In this document: positions 27,172 through 36,335 of the stretch, piece after piece
How the letters are laid out: every line of letters begins with the position of its first letter
How positions within the stretch are numbered: position 1 is the stretch's first letter
Notes under the pieces: model-generated
What the model saw: only the letters and a program-made list of their open reading frames with translations
Database searches by the model: none
What the model was told of the DNA's origin: nothing
Origin: Flammeovirga sp. EKP202
GTDB lineage: Bacteria; Bacteroidota; Bacteroidia; Cytophagales; Flammeovirgaceae
Direction: 5' to 3'
NCBI RefSeq assembly: GCF_014534745.1
Contig: NZ_JACVVP010000011.1
Location: forward strand, 1-64,000
Length of the DNA: 64,000 nucleotides
Made by a program: the position numbers and the translations under genes

Positions 27172-27254
27172 AACATTTCTTGTTCTAGTTCATTTCTATT
27201 CGATGCGTGATCCACCACTTTTGTACTATCAATAATCATTAAATACAAAAGCAG

Positions 27255-28097
27255 ATGGAAAATACATCAAAACGAGTTTGGTTGATTACAGGAATTTCAA
27301 GTGGATTAGGAAAAGCATTAGCCATTGAAGTACTGCAAAAGGGGGATTTCGTCATCGGAACCTTTAGACAGCAATCTCAAACTGATCAATTCAATATTGA
27401 AAATAAAGACAATGGTTTAGGTATCACACTTGATATTACAAACACTGGTAAAGTGACAGAGGCAGTGGATTTTGTTTTATCTCAGTTTGGTAAAGTGGAT
27501 ATTTTGGTAAACAATGCAGGGGTAGGTTTTGTAGGTGCGATTGAAGAGACGTCTTTAGAAGAGACAAGAAAAGTATTAGAAGCCAACTTCTTTGGTGCTC
27601 TTCACCTTACACAACTATTACTCCCTTCCATGCGAAAAGCACAACAAGGACATATTGTACAAATTTCTTCTCATGGTGGGATTAAAGCTTTTGCTGGGTT
27701 TGGAATTTATAATGCCAGTAAATTTGCCCTAGAAGGATTTAGTGAAGCTTTAGCGCAAGAAGTAATGCCTTTCGGAATCAAAGTTTCTATCGTCGAACCG
27801 GGACCATTCAGAACTAATTTTGCAGGCAAAGGCCTAAAAATGGCTAAGAAGACCATTGAAGATTATGACACTACTTCAGGTGCATTTAAAGAGAAATTGA
27901 AAGAAGTTAATGGAAAACAGGAGGGAGACCCAGTCAAAGCATCAAAAGCGATCATTGATTTGGTCAATTCAGAGCAACCTTCTTTACGTTTACCCTTAGG
28001 TAAAACGGCGTTGATGACCATTAATATGAAATTGGAGAGTGTAAAATCTGATTTAGAAAAACATAGAGAAGTGGCTTCTGAAGCAATTTATAACTAG
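27255..28097 (+). CDS. Short-chain dehydrogenase/reductase (SDR)
   Basis: A 280-residue classical SDR. The nucleotide-binding TGxxxGxG is TGISSGLG (12-19), the NNAG motif is at 86-89, and the active site is Ser138/139 with Tyr152-x3-Lys156 (YNASK). A small polar residue pattern after the first beta-strand does not clearly choose NADH or NADPH. Its length, the 'VNNAGVGFVGAIEETS' segment and the EALAQEVMPFGIKVSIVEPG segment match common bacterial oxidoreductases of unknown substrate. Probably controlled by the adjacent Crp-type regulator. Confidence 0.88.
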   Translation: MENTSKRVWLITGISSGLGKALAIEVLQKGDFVIGTFRQQSQTDQFNIENKDNGLGITLDITNTGKVTEAVDFVLSQFGKVDILVNNAGVGFVGAIEETSLEETRKVLEANFFGALHLTQLLLPSMRKAQQGHIVQISSHGGIKAFAGFGIYNASKFALEGFSEALAQEVMPFGIKVSIVEPGPFRTNFAGKGLKMAKKTIEDYDTTSGAFKEKLKEVNGKQEGDPVKASKAIIDLVNSEQPSLRLPLGKTALMTINMKLESVKSDLEKHREVASEAIYN

Positions 28098-28235
28098 ATT
28101 TTTTTAATGTCTTCTTTGAATTAAGTTCAGGATAAAAATTCACATAGAATTGATCATGTATTTATTGTTATTTGTGGTGGTTTATTGTACTTGAACATTA
28201 TTTAATTTCAAAACTCAGAATAACAAAACTCCTTA

Positions 28236-29882
28236 ATGAAAGTCTTAATTATCGGATCCGTGGCAGCAGGAACTTCTGTAGCTGCTAAAGCAAGAAGAAA
28301 CAATGAAGAAATAGAGATTGTGATTTATGAAAAAGACTCTGATATCAGTTATTCAGGTTGTGGATTACCTTACTACATCGGAGAAGATTATATTCAACGT
28401 GAAGACTTAACACCTCGCAATCCAAGTTGGTTTAAGAAGAGATTCAACCTTGATATTAAAGTGCTTCATGAAGTGCTTTCTGTTGATCATGAGAAGAAAG
28501 AAGTCAGTGTAAAAAATTTGAGTAGTGGAGAAGAGTTTATAGATAAATATGATAAACTCGTTTTTGCAACAGGAGCAAGCCCTATCATTCCACCAATAGA
28601 AAATTTGGAAAATGACTTCACTTTCATGTTGCGAAACGTCAATCAAGCAGATAAGGTGAGCGAATTTGTGGAACAAAATAAGCCTAAAAATGCAGTAATT
28701 ATTGGTGCTGGATATATTGGTCTTGAGTTAGCTGAAAACCTGAAACATATTGGCATTGATGTTACAATTGTAGAGAGAGGATCACTCCCAATGCCAAACC
28801 TTGATAAAGATGTTGCTGTTCATATTGCAAAAGAATTGAGAAACAATACTGTAACTTTTATGGGAAATGAATCTGTAAAAGGGATTATTTACAATGATGA
28901 AGAGAAACTTGTACAATTAGAATCTGGTAAAACGATTGCAACTGATTTTGTAGTCGTGTGTGTCGGTGTAAAACCTGTTACTCAATTAGCACAAAACATT
29001 GGTGTAGATATAGGGTATAAGGGAGCGATCTCAGTTGATAAGTTCATGCAGACAAATATTAATGATGTATATGCAGTAGGAGATTGCGCATTGTCTTATT
29101 CTGCAATTGATAACAATCCAATTTGGGTACCGCTTGGTTCTACTGCAAATAAGATGGGACGAATTTGTGGTGATCATATCACGGGTGGCACTTTATCTTT
29201 TCAAGGTATATTAGGAACTGGGATTTTCAAATTATTTGACCTATCTGTAGGTATGACAGGTTTAACAGAACAGCAAGCAATTGAGAAAGATTACAATTAT
29301 GTTGTTCATCACAATTACAAGCCAAACCAAAGTCAATATTTGAAAACATCAAAAGAAATGATGATTAAGATGTTGGCTGATAAAGATACCGGTAAAGTAT
29401 TGGGTGCACAAATTGTAGGCAAAAATGGAGTTGATAAACGTGTTGATGTTATTGCAACTGCTATTACATTTGGAGCAACAGCAGAACAGTTGTTTCATTT
29501 AGACCTAGCTTATGCTCCTCCCTTTTCAACAACAAAGGATCCAGTTCATTATTCTGGAATGGTGCTTAATAATGCTATAAAAGGGAACAATCAGATTATT
29601 ACTCCACAACAATTAAATGCCAATAGGGATGAATTTGTAGTAATTGATGTTAGAGCCAATCACCAATATGAATCAGCACATATTGAAGGGGCTATCAATA
29701 TTCCATTAGCAAAGATACGTGAAGAATATAAAACTATAAGTAAGGAGCAAAAAGTGGTAGTTCACTGTAACAAAGGTGTTTCTGGAAATGCAGCACAAAA
29801 CATTCTGTTGAATTTAGGCTTTAAGGAGGTTTATAACCTATCTGGAGGTTTTAAGAATTACAAAAATGTAGCTTCTATTTAA
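28236..29882 (+). CDS. CoA-disulfide reductase-like flavoprotein with C-terminal rhodanese domain
   Basis: A 548-residue fusion. Residues 1-450 form a pyridine-nucleotide disulfide oxidoreductase: GSVAAGTSVAAKARR (FAD site), the single redox Cys42 in SGCGLPYYIG, the NAD(P)H site IIGAGYIGLELAENL and DVYAVGDCA (second FAD motif). The C-terminal rhodanese domain (about 455-548) has catalytic Cys511 in HCNKGVSG. This is the architecture of CoADR-RHD enzymes, which reduce CoA-disulfides, polysulfides or per/polysulfide adducts using NAD(P)H. It likely handles sulfane sulfur or thiol redox stress in the cytoplasm. The gene is monocistronic, with no neighbouring sulfur genes. Confidence 0.88.
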   Translation: MKVLIIGSVAAGTSVAAKARRNNEEIEIVIYEKDSDISYSGCGLPYYIGEDYIQREDLTPRNPSWFKKRFNLDIKVLHEVLSVDHEKKEVSVKNLSSGEEFIDKYDKLVFATGASPIIPPIENLENDFTFMLRNVNQADKVSEFVEQNKPKNAVIIGAGYIGLELAENLKHIGIDVTIVERGSLPMPNLDKDVAVHIAKELRNNTVTFMGNESVKGIIYNDEEKLVQLESGKTIATDFVVVCVGVKPVTQLAQNIGVDIGYKGAISVDKFMQTNINDVYAVGDCALSYSAIDNNPIWVPLGSTANKMGRICGDHITGGTLSFQGILGTGIFKLFDLSVGMTGLTEQQAIEKDYNYVVHHNYKPNQSQYLKTSKEMMIKMLADKDTGKVLGAQIVGKNGVDKRVDVIATAITFGATAEQLFHLDLAYAPPFSTTKDPVHYSGMVLNNAIKGNNQIITPQQLNANRDEFVVIDVRANHQYESAHIEGAINIPLAKIREEYKTISKEQKVVVHCNKGVSGNAAQNILLNLGFKEVYNLSGGFKNYKNVASI

Positions 29883-29907
29883 TACTATTTTCTAGACTAA
29901 AAAACAA

Positions 29908-29929
29908 GCACCAAACAAAAATTTGGTGC
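29908..29929. terminator. Terminator after the CoADR-rhodanese gene
   Basis: GCACCAAA (29908-29915) pairs with TTTGGTGC (29922-29929) around an A-rich loop. It sits in the convergent gap with the ornithine aminotransferase gene. Confidence 0.65.
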
Positions 29930-29974
29930 CTGAGTCATTTTCTAGGTTCTTCTAAAATAACCACAATTACCGAA

Positions 29975-30024
29975 AGTAATCAGTCAGCCATAACTGAAAG
30001 AACAGTTATTTTTGACTGGTTACT
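29975..30024 (-). terminator. Long hairpin at the 3' end of the ornithine aminotransferase gene
   Basis: AGTAATCAGTCA (29975-29986) pairs with TGACTGGTTACT (30013-30024), and inside it ATAACTG pairs with CAGTTAT. The outer stem includes the stop codon of the aminotransferase. It probably ends the cyanophycin-locus transcript, although no long T-tract is present on that strand. Confidence 0.6.
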
Positions 30025-31273
30025 CCGGTTCAACCAATTCAAATTTCTTAAGGGCCGCTTCAATTATATCTAGACATTTCTTCAATTGATTTTCTGTAAT
30101 GACTAATGGTGGAGCAAAACGGATAATATTACCATGAGTAGGTTTGGCAAGGAGGCCATTATGCATTAATTCATAACAAATTTCAGTAGCAGTACTACTG
30201 TCTTCTGTGTCGTTTACGATCAGTGCATTCAATAAACCTTTGCCTCTGATACCCACCAAAAGGTCTGTTTGCTTACACAGTTCAAGCATTCTTTCTCTGA
30301 AGATTTTTCCAAGTCGATAAGCATTTTCTGTTAACCTTTCATCCTGAAGAACTTGGAGTGCTTCCATCATCACTGCACATGCAAGAGGATTCCCTCCGTA
30401 GGTAGAACCATGCTGGCCTGGCTGGAAAACATCCATTACCTCTGATGAAGTCAACACTGCTGATACAGGGTAAAATCCACCCGAAATGGCTTTACCGAGG
30501 ATGATCATATCGGGTTTGATTTCTTCATAATCAGACGCCAATAATTTTCCGGTTCTTCCTACACCGGTTTGTACTTCATCTACCATGAAAAGAACATTGT
30601 ACTTTTTACAAAGTGCTTGTGCCTTTTTCAAATACCCTTCTTCAGGAAGGTAAACACCTGCTTCCCCTTGGATCGGTTCTAACCATAAACCTGCTACATT
30701 GGGGTTTTGAATCACCTCTTCCAAGACTTCTAGATTATTGTAAGGCACAATCTCAAAACCAGGCATAAAAGGCCCAAAATTGGTTGTGGCAACAGGATCT
30801 GTAGAAGCAGAAATAATTGTTGTTGTTCTGCCATGGAAGTTTTTTTCTACGCCCACTATAATCGCTTTATTTTGAGGAATACCCTTCTTTTCATATCCCC
30901 ATTTTCTGGCGAGTTTAATAGCGGTTTCATTTCCTTCAGCCCCCGTGTTCATAAGAATGGCACGCTCATAGCCAAAAAGGTCGCAAAGCATTTTTTCAGC
31001 TTTTCCTAATTGGTCTGAGTAAAAAGCTCTTGAAGTAAGCGTCAATTTTGAAGCTTGCTTTGTCAAGGCATGGAGAATTCTAGGGTGCACATGACCTTGA
31101 TTGACGGCACTATAGGCAGATAGGAAATCAAAATATTTTTTACCTTCTACATCCCAAACATAAACTCCTTCTCCTTTTTCGAGTACTACAGGAAGGGGAG
31201 CGTAATTATGGGCCCCGTATTTTTTTTCTAAAGCGATTGCCTCTTGTGAAGAGGTGGTATGGTTAGTATTCAT
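30020..31273 (-). CDS. rocD: Ornithine aminotransferase
   Basis: A 417-residue PLP enzyme transferring the delta-amino group of ornithine to 2-oxoglutarate, giving glutamate semialdehyde. The match to ornithine aminotransferases is close: KYGAHNYAPLPVVLEKGEG (ornithine-binding Tyr region, Tyr25), FLSAYSAVNQGH (Tyr54), MNTGAEGNETAIKLARKW, EPIQGEAGVYLP, VDEVQTGVGRTG (Asp232) and the PLP lysine Lys261 in ILGKAISGGFYPVSA. It starts 4 bp after the stop of a T9SS cyanophycinase, so the two are co-transcribed. In this locus it gives the link from arginine-derived ornithine to glutamate and proline metabolism. The arginase or deiminase step must be encoded elsewhere. Confidence 0.93.
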   Translation of the reverse strand: MNTNHTTSSQEAIALEKKYGAHNYAPLPVVLEKGEGVYVWDVEGKKYFDFLSAYSAVNQGHVHPRILHALTKQASKLTLTSRAFYSDQLGKAEKMLCDLFGYERAILMNTGAEGNETAIKLARKWGYEKKGIPQNKAIIVGVEKNFHGRTTTIISASTDPVATTNFGPFMPGFEIVPYNNLEVLEEVIQNPNVAGLWLEPIQGEAGVYLPEEGYLKKAQALCKKYNVLFMVDEVQTGVGRTGKLLASDYEEIKPDMIILGKAISGGFYPVSAVLTSSEVMDVFQPGQHGSTYGGNPLACAVMMEALQVLQDERLTENAYRLGKIFRERMLELCKQTDLLVGIRGKGLLNALIVNDTEDSSTATEICYELMHNGLLAKPTHGNIIRFAPPLVITENQLKKCLDIIEAALKKFELVEPE

Positions 31274-31277
31274 TCCT

Positions 31278-33368
31278 TTATTTCTTTATGATTTTGTGCA
31301 TAGACTTTTTACCGTTTTCGTTTATCTGAACGATGTAAATCCCTTTATTCAAAGAAGAGAGATCAACAGTATTTGTCTGTACTTGGATTAATGTATTTCC
31401 CAACATATCGATCACTGACATTTCAACAACTTCAGCAGAAGTATTGTAGGTGATTTGTCCTTCGGTTGGGTTTGGAAATACTTGATTTGAAATTTCTATA
31501 GCTGTAAAATGCTTTGTTCTGGCAGAGGAACCACCACTGATCATCACGGTATAATCTTCCACTTCTCCATAACTAATCACATCACAAGGATTGGGATAAC
31601 CGTCATTTGCATATTGCATACTTACTCTCATTCTAGTAGTACCGCTTAATGCTGAGTTAGGAACAGTGAAGTTACTTGTAAAAGATCGTCTTGTTGATCG
31701 ATAGGCGATTTCTTCAGTATTGGTATCAAAAGTACCATCTTGATTGTAGTCAATCCATATCACAAATCGTTCTCTATCAGAGGTGTTAGGGTCTACAAAA
31801 AGGGTGTGTGTATTTCCTTTTGTAAGGTTAAAAGTTACCGAAGTATAATTTCCATACCCATTATCATTTCCTGAGAAATTGTATATTCCATCAATTCCCA
31901 CTTCATCGATATATTCATAACTAGTGGAGTTGCCATAAGATGAACAATAATCAACCGCTGAAGCCGTAGTGGCAATTTGGATAGGAGAGTAGCTACTTTG
32001 TTCGGTGCCACAAACACTTCTCACACGAAGATCATAACTCGTAGAAGATGATAGGGTTTGGATTGAATAACTAGTAGTATTGACAGTAACAGTTGTCCAT
32101 GAAGAAGTACCCGTTACTCTATATCTCAATTTATAAGAACTCGCCGCAGTGTTATTCCAAGAGGTTGTAATGCTTGAAGCGGTTGTTCCATCGATCGACA
32201 AATTGGGAATATCACAAACAGTTGGGGTTGTTCCACCATCACAATTGGGTGCAGTTGCTCCAATCGTTGCTCCACTTCCATTGATGTAATTAAAACCATT
32301 GTAACCGTTGTTTGTGTACATGTCCAACCAACCACCACCTGATGCAGTTTTCCAATCGTTTAAATTAAATGAATTACCATTTCCATTGATAGAACCTTGA
32401 ATCACGTAAGCCTTCACTGCCTCTGAACTGTTATTCCATACTAAAGATTGACCAGAAGTGATATTCTCAGGGGTTGTACAGTTGACAACCATAAAGTAGG
32501 CTTTAGTAGGGTATTGCGTTTGTCCTCCATCTCCAAACACTCTTGCATTACCACTTCCATCTATACACACAAATGTAGCTTCATCACATGCGATGGCATA
32601 TCGGGTTGTTTCATTTTGATCCGCAACAGTTCTCGCCAACAATCCGAAAGCTCTACCGTATCTATTTTCATTATTCGTTCCATGGGTACGATCCAAATGT
32701 GTATCAGTGATGACATTGGTAAGGAAAGGGTTGTCAATAAAGTCGTTGTAAAATAATGAATTGCTGGTATAAGGATGGTAAGGATCGTTCAGGATCTCTG
32801 AACTTAAAATTCCTGAAGTTGCTGGAGCATAGTAAGCACCGCCCATAATTGCCATTCCTGCAGAAGTCCCCCCAATGGGCACTTTCTTTACATTAATGAG
32901 GTAATTTATCGCATCTTCAATAGCTGTACCTTTCCAAAGGTCCATATATTCTCTTTGATCTCCACCTGCAATAAATACAGCTTCAGCATCACGTATATAT
33001 TGTGCTACTGTTGCATTATTGGCGGCATTTTTAGTTGTAATTGATAGCTCAGCGGCAGCACTTATTGAATTACTAAAGTTACTCCATATCCATGAAGCCT
33101 GATTGCCTACGGCATCCGTTCTTAGTACTAAATAATCACCTCCATCTGCTTGATTTAAGAACCACTGCGTAGCATTCACTTCTCCATCACCACCCACTTC
33201 TGCACCGCCTACAAGCATTGTTGCACCATTAGGAGAAATGTTTCCATGCCCGTTCCATGTACCACCTTCCAAAGAAAAGTTATACCCTTGAGCATAGGAG
33301 TTTAAAACATTTAGAAATAGAATAGCAATGAATGCAATTCCTTTTACATTGTAATAGTTACTTTTCAT
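31278..33368 (-). CDS. Secreted multidomain cyanophycinase-like S51 peptidase with T9SS sorting domain
   Basis: A 696-residue surface or secreted protein. Signal peptide 1-26. The S51 domain (about 30-330) has GGDQ (135-138), the nucleophile block GGTSAGM with Ser169, DTH (222-224) and CDEAT (Glu263). The substrate-arginine region is unusual: after DTHLDRTHG an insertion separates the motif from NRYGR (235-239). An Ig-like/FN3 domain (about 385-470), a GEVED domain (480-610, with GEVEDYT at 601-607) and a Por-type C-terminal sorting domain (VFPNP at 630 to the KIIKK end) follow, so it is probably anchored to the cell surface through T9SS. Cyanophycinases cut poly(Asp-Arg) to beta-Asp-Arg. It lies 4 bp from rocD. 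Confidence 0.85.
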   Translation of the reverse strand: MKSNYYNVKGIAFIAILFLNVLNSYAQGYNFSLEGGTWNGHGNISPNGATMLVGGAEVGGDGEVNATQWFLNQADGGDYLVLRTDAVGNQASWIWSNFSNSISAAAELSITTKNAANNATVAQYIRDAEAVFIAGGDQREYMDLWKGTAIEDAINYLINVKKVPIGGTSAGMAIMGGAYYAPATSGILSSEILNDPYHPYTSNSLFYNDFIDNPFLTNVITDTHLDRTHGTNNENRYGRAFGLLARTVADQNETTRYAIACDEATFVCIDGSGNARVFGDGGQTQYPTKAYFMVVNCTTPENITSGQSLVWNNSSEAVKAYVIQGSINGNGNSFNLNDWKTASGGGWLDMYTNNGYNGFNYINGSGATIGATAPNCDGGTTPTVCDIPNLSIDGTTASSITTSWNNTAASSYKLRYRVTGTSSWTTVTVNTTSYSIQTLSSSTSYDLRVRSVCGTEQSSYSPIQIATTASAVDYCSSYGNSTSYEYIDEVGIDGIYNFSGNDNGYGNYTSVTFNLTKGNTHTLFVDPNTSDRERFVIWIDYNQDGTFDTNTEEIAYRSTRRSFTSNFTVPNSALSGTTRMRVSMQYANDGYPNPCDVISYGEVEDYTVMISGGSSARTKHFTAIEISNQVFPNPTEGQITYNTSAEVVEMSVIDMLGNTLIQVQTNTVDLSSLNKGIYIVQINENGKKSMHKIIKK

Positions 33369-33580
33369 AATAGTTATAATTTAAGGTGAGAATTATAAGA
33401 GGCCTTCTTGAGGTGAATTATAGTAAGATGCATCATAATGCCAAACGAAAAACGCTATGAATTGAGTGTTTACATCCTATAACACAACCCCAAGATTGTC
33501 CTTGAAAAAAAGAGCTAATAAGTTATAGTTGATTGAAAATATTTTTATGTTAATGAGTTGGTTCTACTCATCAATTATAT

Positions 33581-33931
33581 ATTTATAAGTTTACGATGGT
33601 CTACTTCCCAACACCCTTCTTCTTCATTTTTCCATTGCTGAAAAAACGAAGCAAAAAATGCTAGGATTAGAAGTCAAAATCTAAATTCCATTTCTTTCAC
33701 CTAAATGATTTTAAACTCTCTAAAGCTCAAACAGCATAATCATTTTTAACGGCTCATTCCATGAAATTCTTCACGCTTTTCCCTTCAAGGCCGGGGGGAG
33801 TACTACCAAACTAAAATGGTAGAAAACTCACTGGTGCGAATGTTAAACGTTAGCTTCATTCGTGCCCTTCAGATCATCAGAAATCTCCTGATTTCTAAAC
33901 ACTATAAATAACGAAAACACTGTTTACAATT
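33581..33931 (-). repeat. MITE-like intergenic repeat, copy 8 (inverted)
   Basis: The only near-complete copy in reverse orientation. It lies in the 581-bp gap between the T9SS cyanophycinase and the YfcC carrier, inside an otherwise co-directional locus. Right end TGTTTACAAT (33921-33930) is well kept; the left terminal repeat is degenerate. Its GAAG hairpin uses the CAGCAATGG-type loop. The remaining bases of the gap (33369-33580) show no gene. Confidence 0.8.
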
Positions 33932-33949
33932 CACTTCGTTTAATCGTTA

Positions 33950-35326
33950 TTATATCAAATGGAAATAGAGTGGAAGTACTAACAAAATCCCTGCTGCTAT
34001 CATTAAGATACCTAATAAAGGTAACATCCATTTGAGCCAAATTTCATATGGTATTTTGGCAATAGACAACACTCCCATAGTGACTCCACTTGTTGGAATC
34101 ACGAGGTTTGTGAGTCCATCCCCAAATTGGAATGCTAAAACTGCTACTTGTCTTGATATGCCTAAAAGGTCACTTAAAGGAGCAGTAATGGGCATTGTCA
34201 AAGCTGCTTGCCCTGATCCAGAGGGTAATACGGTATTCAATGCACTTTGAAATAAGAACATCGCTTCGGCTGCTGCGAAATCTGGCAATCCATTCATAAG
34301 GTTGGAGATTGAAAATAAAACGGTATCAATAATCTTCCCTTCAGTAGCGACAATCAAAATCCCTTTGCATGATGCAATCACCATTGCAGCGGTCATCATT
34401 TCCTTGGCACCTTTGATAAAATGATCACTCATTGTATTAGCGTTTATGCCACATATAATGCAACCTAAAAAGCCAATAACGAAAAATAGCGCACCTATTT
34501 CTACCATATACCATTGATATTGAGCAACACCAATAACAAGGGCGATAATTCCCAATAGAAACAAAAAGAGTACAGCCTTTCTTTTGAAATTAAAGTCTAC
34601 AGTTTTGATTGCACTTTTATCTCCTTTCTCATCCTTTGAAGCGATTAAGCTTTTATGAGGGTATTTCTCAATTTGTGAGACGTAATACATGATGTACATT
34701 ACACCAATCAAAGTGAAAATGCTCCAAATAACGATTCTATATTCCCAACCACTAAAAAGAGGAATTTCTGCAATACCTTGTGCAATCCCTATGGTGAAGG
34801 GATTACTGATTGCACCTGCAAACCCAACGCCAGCTCCTACAAAAGGAATTGCAATCCCAACAATAGGGTCTAACTTTAATGCTTTCGCCATGGGAAGTGT
34901 AATTAAAATAAAGATGAGCACTTCTTCAGACATTCCAAAAGTGGCACCTGCTAGGGAGAAGCACACAATCAGAAATGGAATCATTATTTTTTTGTAAGTT
35001 GATTTTTTGTTACTCCAAGCCACCAACTTTTGTAAACCGGCATCAATGGCTTCGGTGGAAGTAATCATACCAAATGCTCCTCCTACAATAAAAATAAATG
35101 CAATGATTTCAGCTGCAGCAATAAATCCCTCAATCGGAGCTGTAAAAAAAGAAGTGATACTTTGAGGTTGTGCTTCCACCAAATGATACGTGTCGGGAAT
35201 TAAAATATTCCTTCCGTCAATTACTTCTCTTTGGTATTCGCCTGCTGAGATTACCCAGGTGAGACCAATAAAAAAGAGAAGAATAAATGAGGTAATCACC
35301 AAAGTATCAGGTAACTTCTTAATCAT
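33950..35326 (-). CDS. YfcC/DcuC-type (C4-dicarboxylate anaerobic carrier family) permease
   Basis: A 458-residue inner-membrane carrier with about 12 hydrophobic segments and no signal sequence. Diagnostic pieces are GATFGMSEEVLIFI, 'VGIAIPFVGAGVGFAGAISN', 'SALNTVLPSGSGQAALTMPI', 'FGDGLTNLVIPTSGVTMGVL' and IPYEIWLKWMLPL. YfcC-type proteins are often linked to arginine or ornithine genes. The gene is 67 bp downstream of the isoaspartyl peptidase. In this locus the likely job is to bring beta-Asp-Arg, or arginine in exchange for ornithine, across the inner membrane; the substrate is inference. A repeat copy separates it from the next gene. Confidence 0.85.
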   Translation of the reverse strand: MIKKLPDTLVITSFILLFFIGLTWVISAGEYQREVIDGRNILIPDTYHLVEAQPQSITSFFTAPIEGFIAAAEIIAFIFIVGGAFGMITSTEAIDAGLQKLVAWSNKKSTYKKIMIPFLIVCFSLAGATFGMSEEVLIFILITLPMAKALKLDPIVGIAIPFVGAGVGFAGAISNPFTIGIAQGIAEIPLFSGWEYRIVIWSIFTLIGVMYIMYYVSQIEKYPHKSLIASKDEKGDKSAIKTVDFNFKRKAVLFLFLLGIIALVIGVAQYQWYMVEIGALFFVIGFLGCIICGINANTMSDHFIKGAKEMMTAAMVIASCKGILIVATEGKIIDTVLFSISNLMNGLPDFAAAEAMFLFQSALNTVLPSGSGQAALTMPITAPLSDLLGISRQVAVLAFQFGDGLTNLVIPTSGVTMGVLSIAKIPYEIWLKWMLPLLGILMIAAGILLVLPLYFHLI

Positions 35327-35393
35327 TATTTCTTTGTTTACTTGTGATGAATTGTACTAAGAAAATAGGGGATTCTTTACGATAGAATTGTAC

Positions 35394-36323
35394 TTATTTG
35401 AAAATAGCAACGTTAAGTTTTTGTTCATCAGATGAAGTCCAACCTCTATACATGCCTTCTGAATTAAAAGATAGTTCAATGTTTCCTTCATGGTCCACTG
35501 CGATAACTCCTCCTTCACCTTCCATTTTTACTAATTTATCATGTACCACCTTATCAGTAGCTTCCTTCAATGAAAGTTGTCCCATTTCCATATAAGCCGA
35601 AATATCTCTTGCTACTGTAGCTTTCAAAAAGAATTCTCCATATCCTGTACAAGATACTGCACAACTTTCATTACTAGCATAAGTACCAGAACCAATGACA
35701 GAACTATCACCTAATCTTCCATACCTTTTATTGACCAAGCCCCCTGTAGATGTGGCCGCAGCAAGGTTACCCTCTTGATCTAAAGCTACAGCTCCAACTG
35801 TTCCAAATTTTCTCTCCCCGTCATGATCCACTAACATTTGATTGGTTTCTTTGGCCATCAGCCATTGCTTATATCGGGATTGAGTGAAAAAATAATCCTC
35901 TTTTTCTTCTCTCAGTTGATGTCTTCGTGCAAACTTTAATGCCCCTTCACCATGCATAAAAACAAAGTCAAGATCGTCATGGATTTTCTTAGCCAATTGA
36001 ATTGGATTTTTAATCCCACGAATTCCTGCTACTGCACCTGCTTCTAATGTCTTTCCAGACATGATTGAAGCTTCCATTTCAAATGAACCGTCATGTGCCA
36101 TTACTGAGCCTTTTCCAGCATTAAAAAGAGGACAGTCCTCTAAAGACTTCACTGCAATTTCAACGGCATCTACAGCGGTACCTCCATCGGCAAGACATTT
36201 CTTTCCTTCATAAAGAGCGTGTTGTAAAGCTTCGTGTATTTCATCTGCTTTTTCAGGTGTAATTTCCGAAGGTAAAAGTGTTCCGGCTCCTCCGTGAATA
36301 GCAAGGGCAAATTTATTTTTCAT
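35394..36323 (-). CDS. iaaA: Isoaspartyl peptidase / plant-type L-asparaginase
   Basis: A 309-residue Ntn hydrolase (family T2) with no signal peptide, so cytoplasmic. It is made as a proenzyme cut before the catalytic threonine: Thr175 in FGTVGAVA, with the supporting STGG (192-195), GRLGDS (202-207, substrate carboxylate binding) and CTGYGE (225-230). The N-terminal AIHGGAG is typical. Such enzymes hydrolyse beta-aspartyl dipeptides; in cyanophycin catabolism they split beta-Asp-Arg into Asp and Arg. It sits 12 bp after a cyanophycinase gene and before a carrier gene, which strongly supports that role rather than general asparagine use. Confidence 0.92.
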   Translation of the reverse strand: MKNKFALAIHGGAGTLLPSEITPEKADEIHEALQHALYEGKKCLADGGTAVDAVEIAVKSLEDCPLFNAGKGSVMAHDGSFEMEASIMSGKTLEAGAVAGIRGIKNPIQLAKKIHDDLDFVFMHGEGALKFARRHQLREEKEDYFFTQSRYKQWLMAKETNQMLVDHDGERKFGTVGAVALDQEGNLAAATSTGGLVNKRYGRLGDSSVIGSGTYASNESCAVSCTGYGEFFLKATVARDISAYMEMGQLSLKEATDKVVHDKLVKMEGEGGVIAVDHEGNIELSFNSEGMYRGWTSSDEQKLNVAIFK

Positions 36324-36335
36324 ATTACTTTTTGC

